A DNA stretch of 64,000 bases, taken from Acidobacteriota bacterium. GTDB taxonomy: Bacteria; Acidobacteriota; Blastocatellia; RBC074. A program made the position numbers and the translations under genes. Positions 41,843 through 50,171 of this stretch are shown one piece after another; position 1 is the stretch's first letter, and each line of letters starts with the position of its first letter. Below the pieces are notes generated by a model that did not search any database, had not been told where the DNA came from, and worked only from the letters and a program-made list of their open reading frames with translations. Where the stretch lies: positions 85,696 through 149,695 of the forward strand of contig JAFDVL010000102.1 of the NCBI GenBank assembly GCA_018268995.1, written 5' to 3'.

Positions 41843-44800
41843 ATGAAATCTATCACCTTTGCTCTCGCATGTTTCCTTACGCTAACAACCTTTGCCCAAA
41901 CTGATGGCCCAACTTTATTCCAAAAACCGACCTTAAGCCGTACCCACATCGTCTTCGCATATGCGGGCGATTTGTGGAGCGTGCCACGCGAAGGAGGCGA
42001 GGCCAAACGGTTGACGACGGGCGTTGGCGAAGAAACCGATCCGCAATTTTCCCCCGACGGGACAATGATTGCCTTCACCGGACAGTACGACGGCAACACG
42101 GATATTTACACGATTCCTGCCAGTGGCGGCGTGCCGAAGCGATTGACGTTTCACCCCGCCGCCGATGTCGTGGTCGGATGGTCGAATGATGGCAAACGCG
42201 TGCTGTTTGCTTCAGGCCGTAAAAGCTCCTCAAACTATCCACGTATGTTCACAATGAGCGCTGACGGCGTTGGTTTGCCGGATGAAGTTCCATTGCCGAT
42301 GGCAGAGCGCGGTTCGTTCTCACCAGACGGACTCTCCATCGCCTACGAACCATTGAATCAATGGCAGCCGGAATGGAAACGCTATCGCGGCGGACAGATG
42401 GATTACATCTGGATCGCTCGCCTGAGCGATTCAACGATTGAAAAGCTGCCCCGAGAAAAGGCCAGTGACCGAATGCCGATGTGGGTGGGGGATAAGATTT
42501 ATTTCGTCTCTGACCGCGACGGCAAATATTCACTGCACGTCTACGACACAAAGACAAAGAAGGTCGCGCTGGCATTAAAGAACGACGGCTTTGACATCAA
42601 ATCCGCTTCGGCAAATGCCGCGACGGGGACGATTGCCATCGAACAGTTTGGCGCGATCAGCCTTTTTGACACCAAAACCAATAAAGCAACGAAAGTGAAC
42701 ATTCGCGTCAACAGCGATTTACTGACCGTGCGTCCGCGTTACGAAAAAGTCGGCGCACGAATTACGAATATGGGGATTTCGCCCACTGGAGTTCGTGCCG
42801 TTTTTGAAGCGCGCGGCGAGATCATCACCGTCCCGGCAGAAAAAGGTGATCCGCGTAATTTAACGAACACGCCCGGCGTTCACGAACGTGATCCAGCGTG
42901 GTCGCCTGACGGAAAATGGATTGCTTATTTTTCAGATGAATCCGGCGAATATGAATTGCACCTGCGCAACCAAACCGGGATGGGCGAAGTGAAGAAGATC
43001 AAGCTTGATCCTAACTTTTACGATTCGCCGACGTGGTCACCTGACAGCAAGAAAATCACCTTCAAGGATCATCGCAATTACCTTTATTACGCCGAAATCG
43101 AAAAAGGCACGCCTGTGCGAATTGATCGCAATCCTGACGGCTTCCCCAACGATGTGCTGGATGCACGCTGGTCGCCGGACAGCAAATGGGTTACCTATGC
43201 TCGACAATTGGACAACCACTTACGCGGCGTTTTTGCCTATTCACTTGAGACAGGCAAAGCACATCAGCTGACAGATGGGATGAGCGATGCTCGCTATCCC
43301 GCATTTGATAAGAGCGGGAAATATGTGTACTTCACCGCCAGCACCAATCTCGGCCCGGCGTTCAGCTTTGCTGAAATGTCGAATTACCCATATCAATCCA
43401 CACGCAGCGTCTATGCCATTGTGCTGCGCAATGACGCGCCTTCCCCTCTGGCACCGGAAAGCGATGAAGAAAAAGTGGCGGAAGAGAAGAAAGACGCGGC
43501 AACAGCGGGACAGGGCGATGCGTCCAAAGAGAACGAAAAGAAGCCCGATGCGCCAGCAGCAAACGCCACACCTGCCAACGGTGCGGCTCGGCCACCAGCA
43601 AAGAAAGACCCAGATCCGGTAAAAATTGATCTGGAAGGCATTGACCAACGCATCGTCGCATTGCCTATTCCAGCGCGCAATTTTGCCGGATTGGTCGCAG
43701 GCAAGGCGAATTTGATTTACCTGATCGAAGTACCACAGGGAGCGACGGCTCCGGGCTTTGTCTTGCACAAATACGATCTGGAAAAACGCAAACTCGACAA
43801 GGCAGGCGAAGGCATCACAGCGTTTGACATTTCAGCCAATGGTGAAAAAGCATTGATGCGCCAAGGAGCCGGGAATTGGGTTATTGCAAATACAGCAACA
43901 CTCGGTGCGCCAGCTCCGCCTATGCCACCCGGTGCGCCTGGTGCTCCGAGCTTGCTCAAGACGGCTGAGATGGAGGTCTATATTGATCCGAAGGTCGAAT
44001 GGAAACAAATGTATGCGGAAGTCTGGCGCGGCGAGCGGGATTATTTTTACGATCCGAATCTGCACGGCCTTGATCTGGAAAAAACCAAAAAGATGTATGA
44101 GCCGTATCTGAACAGCGTCGCTCATCGCAGCGATTTGAATTACCTGTTCACAGACATGCTCAATCAACTTACGATTGGACATATGTTCATTGGCGGCGGC
44201 GACATTCCGCGTCCGAATTTTGTGCCGGGCGGATTGTTGGGCTGTGATTACAAAATCGAAAACGGGCGTTACCGTTTTGCCAAAGTCTTCAACGGTGAAA
44301 GCTGGAATCCACAACTGCGCGCACCGCTGACGCAACCGGGCGTCAACGTGAAGGCAGGCGATTATCTGCTTGCGGTGAATGGCCGAAACCTAACGGCAAA
44401 CGACAATGTCTATCAATTCTTCGAGAGCACTTCCGGCAAGCAGGTTGCCCTGAAAGTCGGGCCAAATCCTGATGGAACAGGCGCACGCGATGTGACGGTC
44501 ACACCACTGGCGACTGAAAATGCCTTACGCAATCTGGACTGGATCGAAGGCAATCGTCGCAAGGTGACAGAACTATCCGGCGGCAAGCTGGCTTACGTTT
44601 ATGTGCCGAACACAAGCGGGCCGGGTTATGACAGCTTCAATCGTTACTTCTTCGCGCAAACGAATAAACAGGGCGCGGTAATTGATGAACGGTTCAATGG
44701 CGGCGGCTCGCTGGCGGATCACATCGTCAATTACCTCTCGCGCCCGCTGCTCAACTTTATTTACTTCCGCGAAGGTCGAGACATTCCGACGCCAGCGGGA

Positions 44801-45226
44801 GCGATTTACGGGCCGAAGGCGATGATCATCAATGAACTCGCAGGGTCAGGCGGCGACGCCCTGCCCTGGTATTTCCGCAAACTGAAGATCGGCCCGACTG
44901 TTGGCAAACGGACGTGGGGCGGACTGGTCGCCTCGCAGCCTGCGCCAATTTTGATGGACGGCGGAGCGGTGCGCGCGCCGGATGCTGCGATTTACGGCCT
45001 CACGGGCGAATGGGAAGTGGAAAACGTTGGCACGCCCGCCGATATTGAAGTCGAAATGGACCCGGCGCTTTGGCGGCAGGGACGTGATCCGCAACTGGAA
45101 AAAGCGGTGGAATATCTGCTGGATGAATTGAAAAAGAATCCACCTGCGCAATACAAACGCCCGGCGTTCCCGAATTACCACAAGCCTGTCGTCGCACCCG
45201 TCGCCAGCGGGGGGTCGGGGAACTAA
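41843..45226 (+). CDS. tricorn-like S41 peptidase, first tandem copy
   Basis: An exported 1127-residue peptidase: signal peptide (MKSITFALACFLTLTTFA-Q), six- and seven-bladed PD40/WD40-like propellers (SPDGTMIAFTGQYDG, WSPDSKKITF repeats) to about residue 540, a Lys/Ala/Pro-rich linker, the core C1 region (ERDYFYDPNLHGLDLEK, containing the catalytic-type His), a PDZ domain (GVNVKAGDYLLAVNGRNL) and the C2 domain with the nucleophile serine in NELAGSGGDALPW and later EVENVGTPADIEV. The ATG at 41843 has AGGAG 9 bases upstream; a start at 41798 is rejected. The next gene is a close paralogue. Confidence 0.93.
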   Translation: MKSITFALACFLTLTTFAQTDGPTLFQKPTLSRTHIVFAYAGDLWSVPREGGEAKRLTTGVGEETDPQFSPDGTMIAFTGQYDGNTDIYTIPASGGVPKRLTFHPAADVVVGWSNDGKRVLFASGRKSSSNYPRMFTMSADGVGLPDEVPLPMAERGSFSPDGLSIAYEPLNQWQPEWKRYRGGQMDYIWIARLSDSTIEKLPREKASDRMPMWVGDKIYFVSDRDGKYSLHVYDTKTKKVALALKNDGFDIKSASANAATGTIAIEQFGAISLFDTKTNKATKVNIRVNSDLLTVRPRYEKVGARITNMGISPTGVRAVFEARGEIITVPAEKGDPRNLTNTPGVHERDPAWSPDGKWIAYFSDESGEYELHLRNQTGMGEVKKIKLDPNFYDSPTWSPDSKKITFKDHRNYLYYAEIEKGTPVRIDRNPDGFPNDVLDARWSPDSKWVTYARQLDNHLRGVFAYSLETGKAHQLTDGMSDARYPAFDKSGKYVYFTASTNLGPAFSFAEMSNYPYQSTRSVYAIVLRNDAPSPLAPESDEEKVAEEKKDAATAGQGDASKENEKKPDAPAANATPANGAARPPAKKDPDPVKIDLEGIDQRIVALPIPARNFAGLVAGKANLIYLIEVPQGATAPGFVLHKYDLEKRKLDKAGEGITAFDISANGEKALMRQGAGNWVIANTATLGAPAPPMPPGAPGAPSLLKTAEMEVYIDPKVEWKQMYAEVWRGERDYFYDPNLHGLDLEKTKKMYEPYLNSVAHRSDLNYLFTDMLNQLTIGHMFIGGGDIPRPNFVPGGLLGCDYKIENGRYRFAKVFNGESWNPQLRAPLTQPGVNVKAGDYLLAVNGRNLTANDNVYQFFESTSGKQVALKVGPNPDGTGARDVTVTPLATENALRNLDWIEGNRRKVTELSGGKLAYVYVPNTSGPGYDSFNRYFFAQTNKQGAVIDERFNGGGSLADHIVNYLSRPLLNFIYFREGRDIPTPAGAIYGPKAMIINELAGSGGDALPWYFRKLKIGPTVGKRTWGGLVASQPAPILMDGGAVRAPDAAIYGLTGEWEVENVGTPADIEVEMDPALWRQGRDPQLEKAVEYLLDELKKNPPAQYKRPAFPNYHKPVVAPVASGGSGN

Positions 45227-45235
45227 ATTACGATC

Positions 45236-45294
45236 AGTACCGCGACCAGTAGGGAGCGTTGCCACCCAACTCGCCCCTTGCTGGTCGTGGTACC
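45236..45294. repeat. REP-like hairpin between the tandem peptidase genes
   Basis: Arms 45236-45249 and 45281-45294 match in 12 of 14 bases, the mismatches being G-T compatible. The neighbouring 10-mer CAGTACCGCG is the complement of one in the 14514-14630 element, so the two belong to one family. It lies 10 bases after the stop of the first copy and could stabilise or separate the two messages. Confidence 0.65.
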
Positions 45295-45323
45295 GACACA
45301 ATCATTCACGTGGGAGACATACC

Positions 45324-48300
45324 ATGAAACGTGCATTTTTATTTTTCGCTCTCTGCCTTTGCTTTCTCGCCAGCGCATTCGCACAAAATGACAAATTACT
45401 GCTCCGCAATCCGACGATGAGCAAAACGCACATCGTCTTTGTTTTTGCGGGCGATTTGTGGATTGTGCCGCGTGAAGGCGGCGAAGCCTCTCGCTTAACA
45501 ACAGGCGTCGGGACTGAAACCGATCCGCTCTTTTCGCCCGATGGCAAATGGATTGCTTTTACCGGGCAATACGACGGGAATGTGGATGTGTATCTGGTCG
45601 CCGCATCGGGTGGCGTGCCAAAGCGATTGACCTTTCATCCCGATGTAGACCGAATGGTGAACTGGTCTTTGGACGGCAAAAATATCGTCTTTGTTTCAGG
45701 GCGAGATGCCTATTCGCGCCGCTTTGATCGGCTGTTCACGATGCCTGTTGATGGAACGATGCCCACCCCCTTGCCGCTGCCAATGGGCTACGAAGCATCC
45801 TATTCCGGTGATGGAAACCGTCTGGCGTATGTTCCGATGCAGCGCGCATTTCAAATGTGGAAGCGGTATCGAGGCGGGATGACCACGCCCGTCTGGATTG
45901 CGAGTCTAAGCGATTCCAGCATTGAGCGAGTGCCGCGTGACAATTCCAACGATTACAATCCGATGTGGCTGGGTGACAAGGTCTATTTTCTCTCCGACCG
46001 CAATGGCCCGGTTTCCTTATTCACGTACGACACAAAAACCAAGAAGGTCGCTCAGGCATTGCCCAACACCGGTTTGGATATTAAATCTGCCTCGGCTTAT
46101 CGGGATGCTGGGGGCGATTCCATCGTGTATGAGCAGTTCGGTTCGATCAACATTTATGATCTGAAATCCGGCAAAGCGAATCCCGTTAACATCACGATCA
46201 GTGGTGATTTGCCCAGCGTGCGCGCCAGATATGAAAAAGTTGCTCCTCGCATTACGAGTGCGGCGATCTCGCCCACAGGTGCGCGTGCCGTGTTTGAAGC
46301 ACGCGGCGAAATCCTGACCGTACCCGCTGAAAAAGGTGATGCCCGCAATTTGACGAATGCACCAGCCTCGGCTGAACGTGATCCATCCTGGTCACCCAAT
46401 GGACAGTGGATCGCATATTTTTCAGACGAGTCAGGCGAGTATGAATTGCACCTGCGCAATCAAACCGGGATGGGCGAGGTCAAGAAAATCAAACTTGATC
46501 CTTCGTTTTACTACAACCCTCGCTGGTCGCCTGACAGCAAGAAGATCGCTTTTGTAGATAAGCGCCTGAATCTCTGGTACGTGGACATTGAAAAAGGTCA
46601 GCCCGTCAAAGTAGATCAATCCGGCTCTGATTGGGGCAACATTGATCCTGACTGGTCACCTGACAGCAAATGGATTGCCTACGCGAAAATGCTGAAATCG
46701 TGGACGCATGCCGTTTATGTTTATTCGCTGGACGACAGTAAGATTTCACAAGTTACAGACGGGATGAGCGATGCGTTATATGCTCGATTTGACAAGAGCG
46801 GGAAGCATCTTTATTTCTCTGCCAGTACAGACATTGGCCCAACCAATGGCGGGTTGGACATGTCGCGCTATCCGCTGCGCTCAACGCGTAGCATTTATGC
46901 CGTAGTGCTGAAGAAATCTGATTCTTCTCCGCTTGCGCCTGAAAGCGACGAAGAGAAAGTTCCTGACGAAGAGAAAACTCCAGAAGCTACAGCCGCAGCC
47001 GCACTCAAAGCGGCAGCAGGTAAGCCGGGAGAGAAAAAGGAACCCGTCAAAGTCACGATTGATTTTGACAACATCAGCCAACGCATCATCGCATTACCGA
47101 TTCCGGCGCGGAATTACGTGGGATTGATGCCGGGCAAAGCTAACAACCTATTCATCGCTGAAGTTTCCACTGCACAACCTGCACCCGGTCAACCCGGTGG
47201 AGTCACCGTCCACAAATTCGATCTTGAGAAGCGCAAGTTCGACAAATTCATTGATGGCGTAGGCGGAGCAGACGTTTCAGCAAACGGCGAAAAAATCCTT
47301 TATCGGCAAGGCCCAGGTTGGTTCATCGCAGCAACAGCTGCGCCGCCGAAGCCGGGTGATGGGCGGCTCAAGATCGAAGACCTTGAAGTTCGCATTGATC
47401 CCAAAGCCGAATGGAACCAGATTTATCGCGAAGTCGCTCGACTGGAACGTGACTACTTCTACGATCCGAATTTGCACGGAATGAATCTGGCTGAAATCAC
47501 CAAGAAATACGAGCCGTACCTGAACAGCCTTGGTCATCGCAATGATCTAAACTATCTGTTCCAGGAAATGTACGGCGAAATGAGCGTTGGCCATCTGCGT
47601 GTTCAGGCTCCAGGCGATGTGCCAAATCCAAACTTTGTGCCGGGCGGTTTGCTTGGCTGCGACTTCCAGATTGAAAACGGACGCTATCGCTTTGCGAAAG
47701 TGTACAACGGCGAAAACTGGAACCCGCAGTTACGCGCACCGCTCACACAACCGGGTATCAATGTTGTGACGGGCGAATATTTACTCGCAGTCAAAGGCCG
47801 CAACCTGACGGCGACCGACAATGTCTATCAATTCTTTGAAGGCACGTCGGGCAAGCAAATCGTCATTAAAGTCGGGCCAAATCCTGACGGCACGGGATCG
47901 CGCGAAGTCACGGTCATCCCTGTCGCCAGCGAAGCGGCCTTGCGCAACTACGACTGGATCGAAAGCAATCGCCGCAAGGTCAATGAAATGTCGGGTGGCA
48001 AGCTGGCCTATGTTTATCTGCCTGACACGGGAAACGGCGGCTACACGAACTTCAATCGGTATTACTTCGCGCAACTCGACAAAGAAGGCGCGATCATTGA
48101 CGAGCGCTTCAACGGCGGCGGCAGTGCAGCCGATTACATCGTAGACCATCTGGCCAAACCGGTGATGAGTTACTGGGCAGTGCGCGAAGGGATGGAGGCA
48201 ACGACTCCGTTTGGTGTCATTCAAGGGCCCAAAGTGATGCTGGCCAATGAATACTCCGGCTCCGGCGGCGACCTGTTGCCGTGGATGTTCAAGCGCAAAA

Positions 48301-48722
48301 AAATCGGCCCCGTTGTAGGCAAACGCACCTGGGGCGGATTGGTGGGAATCGGCGGCTATCCGACGCTGGTTGATGGAGGCTATGTCACTGCGCCGCACTT
48401 TGGCTTTTATACGCCGGAAGGAAAATGGGAAGTCGAAAACTATGGCACCCCACCGGATGTCGAAGTGGATTTCGATCCGGCAGCGTGGCGCAAAGGTCGT
48501 GACGTTCAACTTGAAAAAGCGGTGGAATTGGCGATGGCAGCTTTGACCAAAACTCCCGTCAAACGACCTATTCGCCCGGCTTATCCGAATTACCACGTCG
48601 CACCAACGGCAGCCAAACCGTCCGCCGCTCCCGCTACACCGAAAGCGGCAGACAAAACGGCAAACAAGCCCGGAAAACCAGAACCCAAGATGAAAATAGC
48701 CGACAAAGTAGCGACGAAGTAA
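45324..48722 (+). CDS. tricorn-like S41 peptidase, second tandem copy
   Basis: A close paralogue of the preceding gene (long stretches such as DESGEYELHLRNQTGMGEVK are identical). 1132 residues: signal peptide ending SAFA-Q, PD40 propeller blades, linker, core domain (ERDYFYDPNLHGMNLAE), PDZ and catalytic half with NEYSGSGGDLLPWMFKRKK, where the serine nucleophile is kept, and DGGYVTAPHFGFYTPEGKW. It differs in a C-terminal Ala/Pro/Lys-rich tail of about 40 residues not present in copy 1. GGGAG precedes the ATG. A strong terminator follows, closing the aminopeptidase-peptidase unit. Confidence 0.93.
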   Translation: MKRAFLFFALCLCFLASAFAQNDKLLLRNPTMSKTHIVFVFAGDLWIVPREGGEASRLTTGVGTETDPLFSPDGKWIAFTGQYDGNVDVYLVAASGGVPKRLTFHPDVDRMVNWSLDGKNIVFVSGRDAYSRRFDRLFTMPVDGTMPTPLPLPMGYEASYSGDGNRLAYVPMQRAFQMWKRYRGGMTTPVWIASLSDSSIERVPRDNSNDYNPMWLGDKVYFLSDRNGPVSLFTYDTKTKKVAQALPNTGLDIKSASAYRDAGGDSIVYEQFGSINIYDLKSGKANPVNITISGDLPSVRARYEKVAPRITSAAISPTGARAVFEARGEILTVPAEKGDARNLTNAPASAERDPSWSPNGQWIAYFSDESGEYELHLRNQTGMGEVKKIKLDPSFYYNPRWSPDSKKIAFVDKRLNLWYVDIEKGQPVKVDQSGSDWGNIDPDWSPDSKWIAYAKMLKSWTHAVYVYSLDDSKISQVTDGMSDALYARFDKSGKHLYFSASTDIGPTNGGLDMSRYPLRSTRSIYAVVLKKSDSSPLAPESDEEKVPDEEKTPEATAAAALKAAAGKPGEKKEPVKVTIDFDNISQRIIALPIPARNYVGLMPGKANNLFIAEVSTAQPAPGQPGGVTVHKFDLEKRKFDKFIDGVGGADVSANGEKILYRQGPGWFIAATAAPPKPGDGRLKIEDLEVRIDPKAEWNQIYREVARLERDYFYDPNLHGMNLAEITKKYEPYLNSLGHRNDLNYLFQEMYGEMSVGHLRVQAPGDVPNPNFVPGGLLGCDFQIENGRYRFAKVYNGENWNPQLRAPLTQPGINVVTGEYLLAVKGRNLTATDNVYQFFEGTSGKQIVIKVGPNPDGTGSREVTVIPVASEAALRNYDWIESNRRKVNEMSGGKLAYVYLPDTGNGGYTNFNRYYFAQLDKEGAIIDERFNGGGSAADYIVDHLAKPVMSYWAVREGMEATTPFGVIQGPKVMLANEYSGSGGDLLPWMFKRKKIGPVVGKRTWGGLVGIGGYPTLVDGGYVTAPHFGFYTPEGKWEVENYGTPPDVEVDFDPAAWRKGRDVQLEKAVELAMAALTKTPVKRPIRPAYPNYHVAPTAAKPSAAPATPKAADKTANKPGKPEPKMKIADKVATK

Positions 48723-48747
48723 ATCCGCTTTCCAACTTAACAATTCG

Positions 48748-48800
48748 TGGCGCAACCGGTTAGGCTTTCCTCCCAACCAGGTTGCGCCATTACTTTTTTT
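48748..48800 (+). terminator. intrinsic terminator after the second tricorn-like gene
   Basis: A 10-base perfect stem (TGGCGCAACC, 48748-48757, with 48780-48789) and a run of T (TTACTTTTTTT) 26 bases after the stop. Typical strong rho-independent terminator. Confidence 0.92.
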
Positions 48801-48843
48801 GTAGCTTGATTTCAGGAACGCTTTCATAGGCTAGGCGACTGTT

Positions 48844-48986
48844 CTAAAAGAACTGTGGAGCAGGCGACAGCCTTTTCTCAAGAGCCCAGTCGTTGACGGC
48901 TGGGGAAGATGCAGGCCGCAAAGAGGGCGCTTTGAGCGTCCTTCTCTTGCGGCTTAAGCCGAGCGAAAAGCCCGATCCATCGGGCT
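48844..48986. repeat. array of hairpins before the truncated TPR gene
   Basis: Four foldable units follow one another: a palindrome containing GTTCTAAAAGAAC, a 34-base unit with CCCAG...CTGGG arms (48873-48906) that occurs again identically at 56534-56567, a hairpin with arms GCCGCAA/TTGCGGC (48915-48953), and a perfect 8-base stem AGCCCGAT/ATCGGGCT (48969-48986). TPR-coding similarity begins about 25 bases later, so the array marks a breakpoint. Confidence 0.7.
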
Positions 48987-49010
48987 AGAGCCATTATTTG
49001 CGCTCACCCA

Positions 49011-50171
49011 GCCGTACAGGAACTCGCGCGGGCGTATGTAAAACTTGGCGATGTACAGGGCAATTCACGTTCGGGCGAATTAGGCGATAAACCCGCTGCG
49101 CTCGCCAGCTATCGTCGAGCATTGGAGATTCAACATCATCTGGTGCAAACCCGTGGGACAAGTGTGCAGGCGCGCCATGAATTGGCGCTGAATCATTCCA
49201 AACTGGCCGAGGCGTCGGAGGCCGTTGAGCATAGAGCAGAAGCCATCGCGCACGCGCGCCAGTCTCTCACGTTGTTATCCGAGCTGTTGGCAGAAGTCCC
49301 CGAAGACAGGCGAATTTTTCACGACTGTTTTTATCAATACCACCAACTCTGTGATCTGTTTCGGAAGTCCGGGGAAAACGTCGACGCGCTGGCGCATACG
49401 CGCAAAGCAATTGCCCTGATGAAACCGCACATACAGAAAGCGGACGCAACTGAATCTGGAGAAATGCTGTATAACGATCACCAGCGGTTTGCCCTGATGC
49501 TGCGCGAAGTCGGTGATTTGGAAGACGCGTTACAGCATTACGTTCGAGCACTCAATCTAGCGCAGGAAACCGCAGTCAAAGCGCCAAATGATTTTGATGT
49601 GAAGTACGTGCAAAGTGATATTCACCGAGGCATTGCGATTACCCTGACACGGAAGAAAGATTTTCCTGGAGCCTTGGAACACTATCAACGAGGTCACGAA
49701 ATCATGGCTTCGCTCTCGCAACTTGATCCTGCCAATATCCGATTACTACATCGCCTCAGTCAAAGTCATGGAAATATCGCAGACGCTTTTGCATTGGTGA
49801 ACGACAATGCCCAGGCGCAGAACCATCTGCGTCAGGCTGTAGCGATGGAAGAGACATTGATCGCCAAAGTCCCCTCGCGATCCCCAATCAGTCTGGCAGA
49901 TCGCCTGAAAGCCCTGGCAGATACAGTTCGCAGCAACGGGAATTATCAGGACGCGCTGAATTACTATGAACAAGCATTGCGCGTGATGGAACCGATGGTC
50001 GCGCAACCCCCCACAGACAAATTGGCACGCCGCCGTCTGGGCATCTATCACGCATACATTGGCCTATGTCAGCTCAAACTCGGAAAGACTGAGGCTGCCA
50101 AGGAGCCACTGAACCTGATGTTACAGGTACGCGAAGAACTCCGCGCCGCAGATCGCGGAAAGCCCACCTGA
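49011..50171 (+). pseudogene. 5'-truncated TPR region of a Ser/Thr kinase-type protein
   Basis: The frame reads AVQELARAYVKLGDVQG then LGDKPAALASYRRALEIQ..., tetratricopeptide repeats with the pattern found in the C-terminal half of acidobacterial Ser/Thr protein kinases; at least six repeats follow to about 50150. There is no convincing start codon or Shine-Dalgarno at the 5' side: the open frame runs back into the hairpin array, where a stop lies at 48933. The 3' end runs 51 bases into the antisense SBBP gene's end. I read it as a remnant with its N-terminal (kinase) part lost; an independent TPR gene with a GTG/TTG start (TTG 49122) is the alternative. Confidence 0.65.

Noticed and set aside
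47781..48827. 348-codon minus-strand frame opposite the second tricorn-like gene
   Set aside because: Covers the conserved S41 catalytic region in antisense, runs across a strong plus-strand terminator, and shows no motif.
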